From: Apoda limacodes
Taxonomy: Eukaryota > Arthropoda > Insecta > Lepidoptera > Limacodidae
Assembly: GCA_946406115.1 (NCBI GenBank)
Contig: OX291551.1
Span: forward strand, 7,812,001 to 7,876,000
DNA: 64,000 nt
Reading direction: 5' to 3'
Shown here: positions 11,250 through 21,861 of the stretch, in pieces
Numbering within the stretch: position 1 is the stretch's first letter
Layout of the letters: each line of letters begins with the position of its first letter
The notes under the pieces: model-generated
Told to the model about the DNA's origin: nothing
The model's database searches: none
The model's input: the letters and a program-made list of their open reading frames with translations, nothing else
Translations under genes and position numbers: made by a program

Positions 11250-12590
11250 AATAAATGTATGAAAGAAATAAACAAAACCAAAGTGCCTTATTTGATTCTT
11301 GTTGTGGCTGATCTTGCCTAATTTGTGATTGAGGTATCTTATAAATGGGTGCCTTCTATTTAGGACCCTAGGAGTGAATTGTGAAATTAATAATAAGTTT
11401 ATCTCTCGACTAAAGGGGGCGGGCGTGATGGCTATTCTTAAGATGAGACGTAAATACTTGAGTTTGGACGACCTGGGGTTTGTATTTGTTAATCAAGAAT
11501 AAAAGGCTGTATTAAGTGGCACAGTTTGCAAAATTAGACTTTGAAGACTTTTTTAGAAGGAGTCTAGGGTGGTGACAAAACCAGTCTAAAAGCTACCTTT
11601 GCACCCACTGCATGCGCCAGAATTTTGCGATAAATTGCTTAGTTATTTTACATAGAGATGACATTGATTATCCGTGAACTTCAAGCTTTGAAGGTTATTT
11701 TTGTAACCAGTCTAGTACCGAGTCAGCCGTAGTTGTGTTGACTAACTAGCTAATCTACACTGGTTGAGTCAGTTTGGTAGGATATCCAGAAGTAGTTTAC
11801 TTTTATTTGCCACCTAAATTAAATTTTGAGCGCTACAATGATATCTTCAACACCTTGATTTTGTGAATAACGCGTTTAGCAGGAGCACACTGAATTGTTA
11901 CGCGATAGCAGGAGGGAAAGAACGTAGTTAAAATTTCGCCAACCCATTCAGCAGAGTTTCTTCAATACCTTCAGCTGAACCAGAGTGCCTAACTATGGGT
12001 ATGGTACTTGTGAAAAACGCCTATAGGAGGTGCTTAAGTAAACCACCTCTCCGATAGCTTAGAGCAGTTTTTTGCTGTCGACTGAGAGGTAAAACCTTTA
12101 TCCTTTTGCAAATGATGCTCATTGGGCATTAATGTGATAAGTTGGTACTCTTTTATTCCATTGTCTTACAACCAAATAACCATTCTAGCAATATGGATCA
12201 GCTGATGATTTAACAATTATATAGAGCATTGTATGGAAAGCAGTGTAGAAAAAAAGCAAATTCTTACCTATTTCTATTTTTTTATGTTATAAAATAACAC
12301 TTTAAAAGGTGTTCAAATTTTGCTTGAGAACAAATTCTGGAACCGGGTATCCGGCTCTTAATTTGCAGCATCGAAAAATACCCGGTTCTCAAAAATATTA
12401 GCTGTTTTCGCATTCCATATTACATACTCAAGCCTTCATAGATGTATATAGATCTACACGCACATCAGTTAAATACTACTTTGGTTATTAAAGTCACTTT
12501 TGAAGTTTTTCGTAAAATCGTGAACAATCGGGAAAGGCAGAGTACCTACCTCATTATCTTTGAAGGTGATAAAAAATAGCTATTCCATAC
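11250..12590. other. 1.3 kb with no recognised feature
   Basis: Composition is less AT-rich than neighbouring gaps, but no ORF longer than background and no repeat terminus was identified. Confidence 0.4.
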
Positions 12591-12861
12591 TTGAAGCTCC
12601 TCTAGAATAATATAATTCGAGATTGAATCGAGAAACTGTCAGGTTTTCTTTTTCTTTCTTTCTTTCGAGAGAGGTAGGGCACTGCAAGTACTCGCTCGAA
12701 TAAGCCACCCGAACAACTAAGCAGGGCATAGCGAGTACTTGCTCGAATGAGCGGCCCGAACTGGGGAAGTACCTCCACCTTACAGAAAACCGCGGCCATA
12801 ATAACACTAACATTGAGTAGTGTTGTGTTCCTGGCGGTGAGTAAGGTTGCCAGAGCTCTTT

Positions 12862-13237
12862 GAGGATTCGCTGCACGGACAGCGGAGGACCGGCGGTGCT
12901 TGTTGCTGTCATACTCGGCATAGACGCGGCGTGCTGGTTCGGCGGTCAAGGAGACCTGATGAAACGGCTGACCGCTGGCCGCCCGCAGGTTGAACGGGAT
13001 CCCGAACCCAGGGATCACCTAATCTCCGCCCTGGGAGGCTGATTCGCCAGCCTGTGTAAAGTATCTGAAGTGGTAGTCGTGCCGGAGAAGGAGACCGGAG
13101 TGGACCCGGCTACTACAACAGAGGGGGATCAGGGGCCCTTCCGCCCGCCGTGCCAGCAACCGTATCATCTGTGGCGAGCTTCGGCAGTCTTAGAACCGCA
13201 CCCTTTGCCCTCTATGCTGTCTGTGCAGTGAATCCTC
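12862..13237. repeat. 22-bp inverted arms in the LINE leader
   Basis: The arm at 12862-12883 (starting GAGGATTCGCTG) and its reverse complement at 13216-13237 (ending GTGAATCCTC) differ at two positions and are about 330 bp apart. They could close a long-range stem in the leader RNA. Confidence 0.7.
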
Positions 13238-13272
13238 ATCCTTAGTCTTAGTAACTTTTTTTTATATATATT

Positions 13273-16239
13273 ATGGCCAGAAGACAGAAAAAGAAAAGAG
13301 TTTGCACAGCGGCTACTCCATCCACATATAATGTGGATTTTTGCAACATCAGGGGTATTCACGCAAATCTTAACGCAGTCCACCACCATCTCGAAACTGC
13401 GCAGCCGACCATTCTTTTTCTAACGGAGACGCAGATATCCTGCCCGGCCGACACATCATACCTTCATTATCCCGGCTACAAACTCGAACACAATTTTATG
13501 AGTCGTGCCGGTGTATGTATGTTCGTCCGGGAGGATATCTGCTGTCGCCGCCTTCATAGCCTTGAAGACAGGGACCTGTCGATATTGTGGGTGCGCGTAG
13601 ATTACGGCGGCCACACTCGTATCTATGCGTGCCTATACAGGTCTCATAGCGGTGACACGGACGTAACTCGACTCTTCACGCACCTGAGTTTGACGACTGA
13701 CAAAGTTCTAGAGCAATATCCCACAGCAGAACTAGTTATTTTGGGAGACTTTAACGCCCACCATCGCGAGTGGCTCAGTTCTCGAACCAATAACTATGCT
13801 GGGATATCTGCTCATGAATTTGCTCTGACCTATGGATTCTCTCAGCTGGTACTTTCTCCAACGAGAATACCAGATATAGAGGAACATACGAGCTCCTTAC
13901 TGGACCTTCTGCTGACTACTCGTCCGGACGGGTACTCCGTCTCAGTGGATGCGCCTCTTGGCTCCTCGGACCACTGTCTCGTTCGGACTCAAGTGTCATG
14001 CACACAACCTGATCCTTCTGGGCCAACTAACTGGCGTCGTGTGTGGCACTATAAGTCGGCAGACTGGGATGGATTGCGTGAATTTTACGCATCGTACCCG
14101 TGGAGGCAGATCTGCTTTAACTCAGAAGATCCTGACGTCTGCGCAGCCGCAGTCACTGAGACAATCCTTGCTGGTATGGAATGCTATATTCCTAACCCGC
14201 GAGTAGCTGCCGGCGTCAAAAAACGACCGTGGTTTAATAGGTCTTGCAGAAAAGCTAAAATTCTTAAGCAAAATGCATATGAGGCTTGGACCACGGCTCG
14301 TTTTAATAAGGATCCGAATATTTCTGAGTTAAAACGCAAATTAAATGCTGCCTCGAGGTTCAGTAAGAAAGCAACTGCCAGAGCAAAATTCCAATTCATC
14401 GGCAAAATAGGTGGGCGACTTGCGAGCTATCCTTCTGGGAGTCGTGCTTTCTGGTCGCTTGCCAAAGCTGCCGAAGGGAACTTCTGCCAGTCGTCGTTAC
14501 CACCACTGCGAAAGACCGATGGTGACTTGGCCCATAGTGCTAAAGAGAAAGCCGATCTACTGGGCAGTCTCTTTGCCTCGAACTCGAATATGAACGATGA
14601 AGGCGCTGTACCACCTACTATACCGTGGTGCGGTAAGTCCATGCCGGAAATCTCCATAACGCAGCGGGAGGTCAGGCGGGCGTTGCTTTCTCTAGACGTT
14701 CATAAGTCGAGTGGGCCAGACGGTATACCAGCAGTGGTGCTTAAGCAGTGTGCTCCTGAGTTATGTCCTGTACTCACGCGCCTCTTCCCGCTTTCCTACC
14801 ACACTAGGCAATTTCCGTCTACATGGAAGACTGCGAATGTGCACCCGGTGCCCAAAAAGGGCGATAGATCAGATCCATCGAATTACAGGCCTATCGCTAT
14901 TACCTCTCTCCTCTCTAAGGTGATGGAGCGTGTGATCAACACACAGCTTCTAAGATACCTAGAAGTACACGATCTGGTCAGTGACCGTCAATATGGCTTT
15001 CGCCACGGTCGCTCGACTGGTGACCTTCTAGTGTATCTCACACACCGATGGGCACTAGCCATTGAGAGTCAGGGGGAGGCATTGGCATGTAGCCTGGACA
15101 TAGCGAAGGCGTTCGATCGGGTCTGGCACCGCGGTCTTCTATCGAAGTTGCCATCTTACGGAGTGCCCGAGGGTTTGTGCAAATGGGTGGCTAGCTTTTT
15201 GTCCGGCAGACGCATACGAACTGTAGTTGACGGTAGTTGCTCTGATAGCATGGACATTAATGCTGGTGTCCCGCAAGGCTCTGTGCTGTCTCCTACGCTG
15301 TTTCTACTGCATATCAATGACATGTTGGACATCAACAACATACATTGCTATGCAGATGACAGTACTGGAGACACTTTTTACACGGGTCGTGCAAACATCC
15401 CTCGTTCCCTTGTGGAGGAAAACCGCGGAGAACTTGTGTCTCAAATCGAGACCACACTGTCCCAGGTCTCTGACTGGGGACGGGTAAACTTGGTCCGATT
15501 CAACCCTACAAAGACACAAGTGTGCGCGTTCACCGCTAAGAAAACTCCATTCACTGTGGTCCCACAATTCCAGAACACTCCCCTCTCCATCTCCAAGAGC
15601 ATTGGGATCCTTGGTGTCGACATCTCCAGCGATGTTCAGTTCCGAGATCATTTACAAGATAAGGTAAAGCTGGCGTCCAAAAAACTTGGTGTACTCAACA
15701 GAGCGAAGCAGTACTTCACGTCGGGGCAAAGGTTGTTACTTTACAAGTCGCAAGTTCGGCCCCATATGGAGTACTGCTGCCATCTCTGGGCAGGTGCACC
15801 CGGATACCAGCTTGACCCTTTTGACTCGGTTCAACGACGGGCTGTGAGAATTGTCGACGATCCCAAACTCACTTGCGGTATCGAGCCCTTAAGTCTGAGG
15901 AGAGACTTTGCCTCACTGTGTGTGTTCTACCGCTTGTACAATGGGTTGTGTTCTGAGGAATTGTCCGAAATGATGCCCACGGCTACTTTCTACCATCGCA
16001 CCGCTCGCCATCGGCAGGGAATTCATTCTCACACTTTAGAACCTAAATGGTCGCGTACAGTGCGGTTTCAGAGAAACTTCCTCCCGCGAACGCTTAAGTT
16101 GTGGAATGAGCTCCCTCCCAAGGTTTTCTGCAAGGACTACAGTATGGAGTTCTTCAAGAAAGAAGTTATTAGATTTCTGAAGGGTCGGCAACGCGCAAGT
16201 GATACCCCTGGTGTTGCAAGCGTCCATAGGCTACGGTGA
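13273..16239 (+). CDS. LINE endonuclease-reverse transcriptase polyprotein, intact
   Basis: 988 codons without interruption. Residues about 20-240 form an apurinic-like (EEP) endonuclease, with the NIRG start, Glu52 in LTETQ, GDFNAH at 158-163, LDLLLT near 210 and SDH at 232-234. Residues about 450-720 form the reverse transcriptase: SGPDGIP, NYRPIAI, the catalytic Asp609 in LDIAKAF, GVPQGSVLSP at 665-674 and YADD at 693-696. A C-terminal region of about 270 residues follows, ending VHRLR. Endonuclease and RT together support target-primed reverse transcription. All visible catalytic residues are present, so the protein could be functional. The ATG at 13273 follows a T-rich and TATATA tract and is the only in-frame start near the domain. 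Many shorter frames across this span are shadows. Lepidopteran proteins of this type are usually labelled mobile element jockey; exact clade is not certain. Confidence 0.93.
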   Translation: MARRQKKKRVCTAATPSTYNVDFCNIRGIHANLNAVHHHLETAQPTILFLTETQISCPADTSYLHYPGYKLEHNFMSRAGVCMFVREDICCRRLHSLEDRDLSILWVRVDYGGHTRIYACLYRSHSGDTDVTRLFTHLSLTTDKVLEQYPTAELVILGDFNAHHREWLSSRTNNYAGISAHEFALTYGFSQLVLSPTRIPDIEEHTSSLLDLLLTTRPDGYSVSVDAPLGSSDHCLVRTQVSCTQPDPSGPTNWRRVWHYKSADWDGLREFYASYPWRQICFNSEDPDVCAAAVTETILAGMECYIPNPRVAAGVKKRPWFNRSCRKAKILKQNAYEAWTTARFNKDPNISELKRKLNAASRFSKKATARAKFQFIGKIGGRLASYPSGSRAFWSLAKAAEGNFCQSSLPPLRKTDGDLAHSAKEKADLLGSLFASNSNMNDEGAVPPTIPWCGKSMPEISITQREVRRALLSLDVHKSSGPDGIPAVVLKQCAPELCPVLTRLFPLSYHTRQFPSTWKTANVHPVPKKGDRSDPSNYRPIAITSLLSKVMERVINTQLLRYLEVHDLVSDRQYGFRHGRSTGDLLVYLTHRWALAIESQGEALACSLDIAKAFDRVWHRGLLSKLPSYGVPEGLCKWVASFLSGRRIRTVVDGSCSDSMDINAGVPQGSVLSPTLFLLHINDMLDINNIHCYADDSTGDTFYTGRANIPRSLVEENRGELVSQIETTLSQVSDWGRVNLVRFNPTKTQVCAFTAKKTPFTVVPQFQNTPLSISKSIGILGVDISSDVQFRDHLQDKVKLASKKLGVLNRAKQYFTSGQRLLLYKSQVRPHMEYCCHLWAGAPGYQLDPFDSVQRRAVRIVDDPKLTCGIEPLSLRRDFASLCVFYRLYNGLCSEELSEMMPTATFYHRTARHRQGIHSHTLEPKWSRTVRFQRNFLPRTLKLWNELPPKVFCKDYSMEFFKKEVIRFLKGRQRASDTPGVASVHRLR

Positions 16240-16324
16240 CCGCTTACCATCAGGCGGGCCGTAAGCTTGTTTGCCACCTTAGTGGTATAAAAAAAAAAAA
16301 AAAAAAAAAAAAAAGGTATCAGCC

Positions 16325-16545
16325 CCAACTTGACACAAATAACCCAATGAATTACTAAATTTCTCAAGTACACTGGTGAAGAAAAACAACGTAAGGAAAT
16401 CTGCATATGTCAAGAAAAAAAAAGATATATGTGAAGTCCACAATTCGCACTGGGCCCGCGTGTGGACTATAGCGTAAATCACCCTAGCTTATGAGGGTAG
16501 GCCGTGCCTTTACAGCGGGGACGTATGAAGGCTGGCAAGCAACTC
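16325..16545 (+). mobile_element. tRNA-type SINE, 3-prime part
   Basis: It matches in order the body of the SINE at 55361-55663 (reverse) and 37221-37447: AATTTCTCAAGTACACTGG, GAAATCTGCATATGTCAAG, GTGAAGTCCACAATTCGCAC, TGGGCCCGCGTGTGGACTAT, then GAGGGTAGGCCGTGCC and GGGGACGTATGAAGGCTGG. The tRNA-like head is absent. It lies just after the A-tail of the LINE. Confidence 0.7.
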
Positions 16546-17150
16546 TCTGTCCTAAACTTTTTTCTATGCAATGTTTTTTTACCGCATCAAAGACGAGGCA
16601 ACAGACAAATGAAGTTCCTTCCATATTTATAACTAACTAGCTGGCCCCGCCATCGTTGTTTCTCGTCTAGAAAACAACTGGCGCGCCACCTTCCCCGGCG
16701 TGTGCACAATAATTTACTAAAATTTCATTACAATCGGTTTGCCCTTAGTGCGCGAGTCCGACTCATACTTGACTCTTTTTTATCACAAAAACCTTGCCCT
16801 AACAATACCGAATAGATAGTTCATCCACGTATATAGCAGGATAAAGATACTGTTCCGATTTTAGCCGTAGGAAGAAGGACCAGTGATACGAGAAACTCTA
16901 GAAGTTTCTCGACACTCCAACATACTGCCATGATCGTCTTCATGCGTTTAAATAACAAACCTTAAAAACTAAAATGAATCTTTTCGACAACTGGTCGAAA
17001 TCCTTATATAAATCTGCAATTTCCTAACATATAGGTATGCCTCGGTGCATACGATTAAGACCTTAATCCCCATACCCATAACTTCCTTTTATAATGTATT
17101 AATATTAAAGTGTTGTTACATTGAAAATGTAAGTAATCATTCTTTATTGT
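16546..17150. other. No gene; small end-fragment of the GGGTTCCGTA repeat
   Basis: At about 16740-16782 the plus strand reads TAGTGCGCGAGTCCGACTC, then ATACTTGACTC. That is a reverse-oriented fragment of the ACCGGCCAAGTGCGAGTC end. The remainder shows nothing recognisable. Confidence 0.45.
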
Positions 17151-18350
17151 TTTGTAGTCGAAGGATACTGTTAGTTTCCAGCTAGGATTTTCCCTCTGGA
17201 AAAACTACTGCTGATAACAAATCCAACGACCTCTTTACTGCTGAAGGACGTCTAGTGCATTTGCGGTCGAAGTGGACTTTGCCGTACTGCCCGCTTACCG
17301 CAAGTTTTTGCGGGACTCTCACAGATAATAGTATATGTGACGCTGCACGCGTCTGGCGTTGAGAGGTTTCTGAAAGTGTGCTGACTCTACTCCAGATCCG
17401 CGGCACAGCCTGCACTGCTCGCTACACCGAGCATCACAGCAACCGCGCTTGAGTACCTTGACTCGGCGGGTCACCGGTGCTCACCGCTACCTACCATCGC
17501 ACACTACGTATCCAGCTGTAGGCTCTTTTAACTTTAATACGAAGCTTGCCGGCAAGTCGCATACTACTTTTCGCTGATGTCTGACGGCAGCTTAATCTAG
17601 CAGCCTACTTGTGAGAGGACATCATGAAAGACTCTACCTTAATTCGGGCCTTACCACAGTATTTCTGTTCGTGAAGATATTAAACCTCCCATCGTAATAA
17701 ATAACTTGTTAAGTAAGCTTGAATGAGTGTATTATAACTGAACCTTGTCCTTGCGAACCCTTGTTTCTTTTCTGAACCCTCTCTCTGAGCACCCAGCCGG
17801 TGCAGTGACCTTACGGGTACCTCTTATATCTCTAAGTCTTTCACTTGAGATTCGGTTATAGTTATTTCGATAAGAACTTATTATTGTCTAGGACAAAAAT
17901 AGTATTAGATCTTCAACTATCTCTGTGCCAAATTTAAGCTCAGTTGAATGCTAAAGAAAGAAGAAAGAAAAAAAGACTCACTTTCGCATTTATAATATTA
18001 AGTAAGAACATATACGGATACTAAAACGTAAAATTCGGTTTAGTTATAAATAAAAAAAGTTATTACCTTGAAATTTTATGCGAATTCCTGTTTCTTTCTC
18101 AATTAATTCAACTTTCGGTTATCTTGACCTTGTAACGCGCTAGATATCTAACGCTTGTAAGATCTAAAAGTTAGACATTCTCGTTAGATATTGACACACA
18201 TCATGAATATTTGTAATCTCACAGTGTTTAATCAATATATTGCAAAAATAAGTACCGTGTAGTGGTAGTGGAGCCGTGGATAGAATTATCTTACAAACTT
18301 ACATATATATAAATAGATAAACAAATCATACACTACATAACATTTTAAAC
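17151..18350. other. GC-richer unclassified stretch, then AT-rich sequence
   Basis: 17151-17880 is richer in G and C than its surroundings and looks like old coding or LTR sequence, but no frame stays open beyond 77 codons and no motif was recognised. 17881-18350 is AT-rich with nothing recognised. Confidence 0.35.
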
Positions 18351-18360
18351 TTTTGCAAAT

Positions 18361-18555
18361 ATTATCAATTTATTTATATATTATAGTTAGCTGGTTGGTT
18401 GGTTGGTTGAAGATGGCACATGCTGTGCCGAAACATAGATAACTCAATAAAGCCAATTATTATCAATTTATTTATATGTTATTGTTAGCTGGTTGGTTGG
18501 TTGAAGATGGCGCATGCAACTGTGCCGAAACAAAGGTAACTCAATAAATCCAATC
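18361..18555 (+). repeat. Two-copy tandem repeat, period about 98 bp
   Basis: Both units contain ATTATCAATTTATTTATAT, a run of GGTT units after TTAGCT, GAAGATGG, TGTGCCGAAACA and AACTCAATAAA. The units differ by a few changes, including GGTT copy number (four versus three). Confidence 0.75.
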
Positions 18556-19250
18556 GTGGTTAGCTTGAAACATATAAGCATACAATATATATAATACATA
18601 CTCTCAAATAATTTACAAGCTGAGAGTGAAAGAACAAATATCTGTTATAAAAGCAGTCTCCATAAGGTTAAAAGGCATAAGGAGACAAATAGATTCCTTG
18701 GTTGTGAAGACGGAGCCGGAATCTTATAAAGAAGGCAATGGAAGATCAATTTGAACATATATAATTATGTGTCTGGTTACTTTTATATGTCAATAATTTT
18801 CTTAAATAAATGATACCTATATTTACAATACATATAGATAGATATAGAAATATATATAAATAAATAAACCTATCCTACTAATTTTAAAAATGTGAAATTT
18901 TAGATGTTTGGATGTTTTTTACTCAATCACGCTTCAACCACTGGACGGGTCAAGATGAAACTTGGCACACATATAGGTTAGAGTTTGAGAGATAGAGTTT
19001 TTAGAGCAGATTGGTTATTATATATACTTGCTAACAATAACATGTTCGTGAATATGTTCCTACCAATGCTACTGTACCTCACTAAATACCTCGTATAAGA
19101 TTTGCGGTCTGAGTTTGATCAGCATTTGCATATCCTATATCCTAACCTAATATTTGCAAGAGATTTCTTAAATACTAATCTTAAATTCTTTGTACCCTTA
19201 AGCTTCGCGTGATTTGAGTTTACGTTAGTATAAGAAATATTTAATTAACT
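18556..19250. other. AT-rich, Helitron-like remnant in the middle
   Basis: At about 18875-19010, CACGCTTCAACCACTGGACG and GATGAAACTTGGCACACAT resemble the internal blocks of HeliMITE-type repeats. No clear CTAG end. Nothing else recognised. Confidence 0.35.
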
Positions 19251-19254
19251 TACA

Positions 19255-19815
19255 TATTACTATCCGATAATGGTCGGCAATTTGTTTCAAAAGAATTCGA
19301 AACATTTTTAATCGAAAATGGTATTACACATAGAACATCAGCACCCTACCATCCGGCTACCAACGGTCTAGCCAAACGTTTTTTACAACCGGTAAAAAGG
19401 AAATTACGAAATATGGACGATCATTCGGGAACCCTAATGGAAAAGTTAAAATTAATCAAAACTCAGCTTCGTCGCGCTCCTAGCACTGCAGGACAAACTG
19501 CTTATGAATTAATGTTTGGAAGGGAAATACGTACAAACTTACATGTTATGTTTGGAAAAGAAACTAAAGAAAGAAAAATTCCAGAAAATAAAACAGAACA
19601 ACAGCAAAAGTTTCCTATTAAGGGATTTGCTGAAAAAGCGAGAGTCCAAATGCGGACTTATGTCTAAAATCCAAAAGAACGATGGCAGTTCGGCACAGTA
19701 AGCAAACGACTAGGTCGTTTACACTACGAAGTTATTACGGACAGAGGTGAGGTATGGCGCCGACATGTGGACCAGATGCTCAAAACTGATATACCCTTCA
19801 CAACACCCCATTAAA
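19255..19815 (+). pseudogene. Ty3/gypsy-type integrase C-terminal remnant
   Basis: Translation gives LLSDNGRQFVSKEFETFLIE, which holds the second catalytic Asp of the DDE triad, then HRTSAPYHPATNGLAKRF, where the catalytic Glu expected in the NGxAER block is Lys. After an 84-codon stretch (19413-19667) there is a stop, and the frame then reads WQFGTVSKRLGRLHYEVITD and GEVWRRHVDQMLKT, typical of the gypsy integrase C-terminus and its last residues. The zinc finger, first Asp, RT and gag are absent. The upstream and downstream LTRs were not identified. The Lys change and the stop show it is dead. Confidence 0.85.
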
Positions 19816-19961
19816 TAGCTGTGGAGGACTGATATATATACATTCTATGGTCACCTAGATATATGGCTTGTGTCGGGTTGACACTTTCTTGTTATGACAT
19901 TATAAATGTAGAATATATAAAATATACATTACTTAATAAATATCTTATATTTATTACAACA

Positions 19962-20135
19962 CCTAGTGACTTATAAAGTCCTAGTACCTCAATCTTACAA
20001 ACACACAAAAATCTTCATAGAATTAAGAAATACAATATAAAAAATATACATACATAGAAATCGTATTTCTTAATTCTATGAAGATTTTTGTGTGTTTGTA
20101 AGATTGTTTTACTACCTAACCTTATAAGTCACTAG
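19962..20135. repeat. Perfect 44-bp inverted repeat with outer arms
   Basis: 19990-20033 and 20063-20106 are exact reverse complements (44 bp each) around a 29-bp loop. Outside them, CCTAGTGACTTATAA at 19962-19976 pairs with its complement at 20121-20135. The intermediate 13-16 bp do not pair. This would form a long hairpin or cruciform and may be a small foldback element. Confidence 0.9.
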
Positions 20136-21005
20136 GAGTAATAAAGAATTGTTATTATAGAGCACGAAAAAATCGTCTACATACAAAGCTATATTTACTA
20201 TGGACTTGTCATGTCTCATTACAAAAAAAAAGTTTTCTTGTTTACTTGAAAAGAACCTAAAGACAATAGGACAGTTTAAATCTAAGTGTACCAGGCAGGT
20301 AAAGTTTGTTTTATCCCATTAACAGCTTTCCGGAATCTATAAACTCTATTTTCCAGGACTAATCAAGCCGTCACATTGATGCATGTAGATTTTTTCATGC
20401 ACGTCACTGTTGAGATATGCGGTTGGTACTAACTCTACAGCTAATGCACTTGCGCAAAGCTTAACCATTCCCATTTTTTTGTTATTTGGACCTGACAAAA
20501 AATCTTATTGATAAACTTAATCTTAATGTCTAAATACTTGTATAAGATTTATTTTTCAATCATTATGGTGATAATCTTTGACCACATTTTCCAATACAGC
20601 TAAACTACCGCAGATATGTCAGAATTTTATGTTGTGTTTTTACTATTTTAAATAACTTTTCTTTGCCCTCTCACTTAAAAAGATTATTTTAATATCTTCA
20701 CTGTTTTTACTACGGAGAGCTTTGCGCTTCCACATTTTAGCGGAAGCACGAAGTTCCTCCACGACGTTCCGGCTTTATAACCAACTTTTTACATCTCACC
20801 CAGGGTTGCCACTCCTACATTAGTTGTGGAACGGCCCATCGTAAAGCTAAACTGTTTACTACTAAGTAAGTTATTAACACAAAAATGTCCAACTTGATTA
20901 AGTATGATTTTTGCAAAGTACTTATTGCAATTGGTCGAAAATTAGTAGGCTCTGTTTAACTACCTTCTTCATTTGAAAAGAGGTATGACTTGGCTTCATC
21001 TAATT
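20136..21005. other. No feature recognised
   Basis: AT-rich sequence with one GC-richer patch at about 20700-20790. No ORF or repeat end could be assigned. Confidence 0.4.
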
Positions 21006-21749
21006 AATCTAAGGCCCGGATTAATAGACGTTGCTAAGCAATGACCTAAGTAATACTTCTGAAAGTCTTACTTGGAGAATTCTATACAATACATACTACT
21101 GCTATTAGTTATTTTACCAGATTTTCAAAAACACCGCCTACCTAAAAGTCTATGTTTTTTTTCATGTCAATTTATTGTAAACAGTGGTTTTGTTTATCGA
21201 CAACGCTGTATGGCTTGTAATCTTTACCTACGCGCATCCAATGTTATAAAGAGCAAAAAACCGGTTGAGTCGTCGAGTGCGAGTTTTAACTTGCGCACCG
21301 AACGCGGCGACGATACCGTAGGTAATTATGTACCAGAATTATTTCCCTACCCTCTCGCACCTATCTCATTTGCCTAAAGTACCCTTCCAGAAGTCGAAGT
21401 TAGAAGCTAGGAAAAAATAATTCATGGATATTTGAGCATCTGAATCAATGTTTTATTATTTTTAACACATTACGTGCTTAGACTGTCCTGAGTAAAGGAA
21501 ATGAGTTACTCAGGCTTAGCTAAGAACAAGAGCATGCTTAGCAACGTGTGTGTGTCTAAGCAGTGTTTATTATTACATTATTTAAGCTAAGCCTATGTCT
21601 TAGCAATAAGTAGTACTTTGTCTAAGCAACGACTATTATAACGGGCTTCAGTTATGTTCCTTGTTGCATTTAATTACATTACGCTTACTAAGCCTCTGTC
21701 TTAGAATGTTACTTTGGCTAAGCCACGACTATAAATCCGGGCCTGAGTT
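21006..21749. mobile_element. TIR-bearing MITE-like element
   Basis: The left end (AAGGCCCGGATTAATAGACG, then TTGCTAAGCAA, from 21011) matches the reverse complement of the right end (TTGGCTAAGCC, ACGACTATAAATCCGGGCC, ending near 21743) over about 30 bp with mismatches. A third copy of the end motif lies near 21630-21656. TCATCTAAT occurs just outside both ends (20997-21005 and 21750-21758) and may be a 9-bp target duplication. A 101-codon open stretch inside (21072-21377) shows no motif. No transposase. Confidence 0.5.
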
Positions 21750-21861
21750 TCATCTAATCTGGAAACGCATACCACAAAAATTTAAAATAATGAAGCTAGG
21801 AGTCAGTGTTGTGCTATTACATAAATTATTGTGTTAGTTACGCTAACTAAAAGTTAGTAAC
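21750..21861. other. Short spacer between elements
   Basis: About 110 bp with no recognised feature. Confidence 0.4.

Larger units (their letters stand above)
12590..16314 (+). mobile_element. Full or near-full-length LINE (jockey/CR1 group) with poly-A tail
   Basis: It comprises a GC-rich leader of about 680 bp, one long ORF, a short 3-prime UTR (ACCGCTTACCATCAGG, CGTAAGCTTGTTTGCC, CTTAGTGGTAT) and a pure A-tract at 16288-16314. The leader has a pyrimidine stretch at about 12642-12666 and two 22-bp inverted arms (12862-12883 and 13216-13237). No gag-like ORF1 is seen upstream, so either the family lacks one or this copy starts downstream of it. The start at about 12590 is where composition changes; no target-site duplication was identified. 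Fragments of the same family occur at 9.7, 22.5, 24.1, 32.8, 33.0, 37.7, 39.0, 51.8 and 54.5 kb. Confidence 0.85.

Noticed and set aside
12580..13018. Minus-strand frames of 113 and 138 codons in the LINE leader
   Set aside because: They lie antisense to the GC-rich LINE leader, have no motif, and depend on its composition. Antisense frames of this kind recur wherever the leader is copied.
21072..21377. 101-codon plus-strand ORF as a gene
   Set aside because: It lies between the inverted ends of a MITE-like element, has a Leu/Ile-rich start from a T-rich tract, and no motif.
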